DNA from: Phlegmacium glaucopus
Lineage: Eukaryota > Basidiomycota > Agaricomycetes > Agaricales > Cortinariaceae
Length of the DNA stretch: 57,970 bases
Direction: 5' to 3'
Assembly: GCA_015039465.1 (NCBI GenBank)
Contig: MU130495.1
Coordinates: forward strand, 8,600 to 66,569
The notes beneath the pieces were generated by a model. It was not told where the DNA came from. It did not search any database and saw only the letters and a list, made by a program, of their open reading frames with translations. Shown piece by piece: positions 55,434-57,970 of this stretch. Made by a program: the position numbers and the translations under genes. How positions within the stretch are numbered: the first letter of the stretch is position 1; every line of letters begins with the position of its first letter.

Positions 55434-56534
55434 GAGCTTTACATCAAAGCTTGTTTGCTTGGTGGGCAAGTTAAATGCATCAGGCATAGTTGGCCTCCTC
55501 AGGCTGAGCTTGAAAGCCTTGTTAACATGTCTGGCACCCTGTTCATTTATGCAGCCACTGTCTGCAAATATATTGTTCAGAAGGGTAGCCCTAGCATGCC
55601 TCAACGTCTCTCAGATGTGGTCGGTATGACATTGGAAACAACATCAGGTGTAACCCATCCACTGGATATCCTTTATGAAAGAATTTTGGATGCTGCCTAT
55701 GCCTTTACAAATCAAAGGGAGAGGAAAAATATAGACATGGTTCTCACAGCTGTTGTATATGTCTATAATCCTCTCTCTATGACTGCCATCAGTGCTTTGA
55801 TGCAAATGCCCATAGAGCACACTGAGGCTGCCCTTTCTTCTCTTCATTCTTTGATATATATTCCATCTCAAGACCTTGATGTACCCATCTCAACATTTCA
55901 TGCATCTTTCTATGATTTCATTAGTAATCAGATTCTTTCCTCAAAGCACTATCTTGACCCCTGTGCTTCACATAAATCCCTGGCACTTCAGTGTTTGTCA
56001 TTAATGGATACAGAGTGGTCAGGTAAAAGGGATGTTTCTTACTTGGCAGAAAGTAGATGTAAAGATATTTCTGAATCACTTGCATATGCTTGTGATAGAT
56101 GGGCCTTTCACTTCATCTATGCAAATAACAACAATGGATCTGATAAGTTGAAACATTTTTTTGAAACACATCTTCTGCGATGGATAGATTGTTTGAGTAT
56201 TTTAGGAAAGCTGGGAACAGCAATGCATGCACTAGATAAGCTAGAAAATTGGGCAAATTATAATGTAAGTGATCTTGTTTCTGTGAATGAATTGCACTTA
56301 CAACAGAAACTAGACCCAAAAATACATGGCCATAATGGTAATTGATGCTGAATGGTTTTTGAAAGAGAATTTTGATTTCATCAAAAGACACAGCCTTGAA
56401 GGATCCATCAGCACTAGCTTGGCTGCCAGAAAAATCACATATTTGGAAAACATATGGAAGTAGAATGAGCTGTCAATGGAGGCTTTGTGTAGGAAGATAA
56501 AAATCATGGAGTCTGTCTGAAGCAGTTCTGAGAC

Positions 56535-57600
56535 ATTTATCTCAGGTCTTGTCTGCTGTCTTTTCTCTGGATGGTAGGTATATTATGTCTGTATGTAATG
56601 ATAACATTGTAAGAGTCTGGAATGCAGCCACAGGGGAGTGTGAAGCAGAGCCGAAAGGTCATTCAGGCTGGGTAAATTCTGCTGTCTTCTCTCCTGATGG
56701 TACACATGTTGTGTCTGCATCTTAACATAATACTGCAAGGATCTGGAATACAGTCACAGGGGGCTGTATAGCAGAGTTGAAAGGACATTCAAAACAGGTC
56801 AATTCTGCTATCTTCTCTCCTGATGGTCTATACATTGTGTCTGTATCTGCTGATCACACTGCACAGATCTGGAATGCAGCCACAGGAAAGTGTGAAGCAG
56901 AGCTGAAAGGACATTCAGACCAAGTCAATTCTGCTGTCTTCTCTTCTAACAGTATGCATATTGTGTCTGCATCTGCTGATCACACTGCATGTATCTGGAA
57001 TACAGCCACAGGAGAGTGTGAAGCAGAGCTGAAAGGACATTTAAAGCAGGTCAATTCTGCTGCCTTCTCTCCTGATGATATGCATATTGTATCTGCATCT
57101 GATGATGACACTGCATTGATCTGGAATACAGTAACAGGAGAGTGTGAAGCAGAGCTGAAAGGACATTCTTCTTGGGTCAGATCTGCTGTCTTCTCTCCTG
57201 ATGGTATGCATATTGTGTCTGTATCTGCTGATCACACTGCATGTATCTGGAATACAGCCACAAGAGAGTGTGTATCAAGGCTAAAAGGACATTCAGACTG
57301 GGTCATTTCTGCTGTCTTCTCTCCTGATGGTCTGCATATTGTGTCTGCATCTGCTGATCACACTGCATGGATCTGGAATACAGCCACAGGAGAGTGTGAA
57401 GCAGAGCTGAAAGGACATTTAGACTGGGTCATTTCTAGTGTTTTCTCTCCTGATAGTCAGCATATTGTGTATGCATCTACTGATCACACTGCACAGATCT
57501 GGAATACAGACACAGGAGAGTGTGAAGCAGAGCTGAAAGGACATTCAGGATGGATCAATTCTGCTATTTTCTCTCCTGATGGCATGCATATTGTGGAGGA
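56535..57600 (+). repeat. Nine WD40 repeats of 126 bp
   Basis: Units of 42 codons with the pattern GHS-WV-SAVFSPDG-HIVSASADHTA-IWNTATGECEAELK. Units 3 to 8 (56781-57536) are open and very alike at the DNA level. Unit 2 has TAA at 56723-56725. Unit 9 stops after SPDGMHIVE at about 57597, where unrelated repeat sequence begins. High nucleotide similarity between units is typical of WD40 tracts kept alike by recombination in mushroom NLRs. Confidence 0.85.
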
Positions 57601-57633
57601 CTTTACACTCCCCCACATTGTCCAGCCGGACTG

Positions 57634-57750
57634 ACCGGACTCCACTGGACTTCCACCGGACTCCACTGGACTTCCACCGGACTCCACTGGACTTCCACCG
57701 GACTCCACTGGACTTCCACCGGACTCCACTGGACTTCCACCGGACTCCAG
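57634..57750. repeat. 21-bp minisatellite
   Basis: About five units of ACCGGACTCCACTGGACTTC plus C (21 bp, seven codons), followed by degenerate inverted-looking copies (AGAGTCTGGTGAGAGTCCGG) to 57795. It directly follows the truncated last WD40 unit, so it marks the breakpoint of the NLR gene. Confidence 0.85.
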
Positions 57751-57814
57751 CAGAGTCCAGTCAGAGTCTGGTGAGAGTCCGGTGGAAGTCTGGTGGAAGT
57801 ACAAAACATGCCTG

Positions 57815-57970
57815 TATCCCCCCCTAACCTAAGAACACACTACTGCGCAGACACAAAATATCCCCATCCCTAAATATTAATCCTAAGCCCTAAGCCTAAG
57901 CCCTAAATCTAAATATAACCCTAAGCCTAACCTCTAAATCTAAATATAACCCTAAATTCCATCAAAAGTC
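57815..57970. repeat. Degenerate telomere-like CCCTAA repeats
   Basis: Interspersed CCCTAA, CCTAA, CCCTAAA and AACCCTAAG words with variants (TAAATCTAAATATAACCCTAA occurs twice, about 57903 and 57938). The basidiomycete telomere unit is TTAGGG; this is not a clean array but a worn or subtelomeric-like variant running to the window edge. Confidence 0.6.

Larger units (their letters stand above)
53447..57600 (+). pseudogene. NACHT-WD40 NLR-type protein, disrupted
   Basis: The first exon (53447-53613, MLSERPSRNDRIDKVARSFKK) joins by GT-AG (53614-53667) to a Ser/Val-rich second exon ending at 53996. A NACHT frame runs from about 54152: Walker A GIAGTGKTT (54329-54355), then LGGTFFSSH, Walker B VIVLDALDEC (54638-54667), and a FITSHPE sensor. 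It is cut at 54845 by a solo LTR and resumes at 55439 (IELYIKACLLGG, WPPQAELESLVNMSGTLFIYAATVCKYI) through the winged-helix-like region (LDILYERILDAAY, TAISALMQMP) to 56345. Frames then shift; TAA codons stand at 56498-56500 and 56723-56725. Nine WD40 repeats follow, the last cut off. Such NLRs are thought to act in fungal nonself recognition. The exon layout between 53997 and 54152 is unclear. Confidence 0.8.

Noticed and set aside
57579..57827. ORFs of repeated TPLDFHR or VEVQWSP
   Set aside because: They are translations of the 21-bp minisatellite, open only because 21 is a multiple of three.

Overview
The window reads as nuclear DNA of an agaricomycete (mushroom-forming) basidiomycete. 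Genes are split by many 48-80 bp GT-AG introns. The families seen are typical of that group: CxC5/CxC6 proteins of KDZ transposons, a NACHT-WD40 NLR, F-box proteins, an AIG1-like G-domain protein and a lineage-type secreted/one-TM protein. All spliced models are my own reading of splice sites; no transcript or database was available.

Layout. 1-3224: a decayed retroelement (gag-like ORF plus truncated reverse transcriptase, minus strand). 3876-7295: a KDZ-type CxC gene broken by two in-frame stops, then another broken gene. 8860-12923: a G-domain GTPase gene whose coding path crosses a 2.2-kb array of 38 exons of exactly 3 nt, each between perfect splice signals. This is the most unusual object in the window. 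14751-16012: an intact secreted/TM gene. 19015-20260: an intact 7-TM gene. 20469-23430 and 28581-33230: two copies of one segmental duplication carrying paralogous multi-exon genes. The second is intact except for a 615-bp hAT-like MITE inside a coding exon. Between them lie a SelO pseudogene and a 1.9-kb hAT-like element.

33.6-48.8 kb: a tandem cluster in which F-box genes (all broken) alternate with paralogues of the TM gene (three intact). A fifth, decayed TM copy is split around a small intact coiled-coil gene. 49337-51786: a P-loop kinase with an 11-nt exon inside its Walker A motif, and a decayed Nudix (CoA-diphosphatase-type) gene, divergently placed. 51.8-53.4 kb: inverted-repeat elements and the second MITE copy. 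53447-57600: an NLR (NACHT plus nine WD40 repeats) broken by a solo LTR, stops and a 3' truncation into a 21-bp minisatellite. Degenerate telomere-like CCCTAA repeats end the window.

Overall this is a gene-poor, fast-evolving accessory region rich in duplicated recognition-type genes (NLR, GTPase, F-box, ectodomain proteins) and small DNA transposons. There is no operon-like logic. The genes connect mainly through duplication history.
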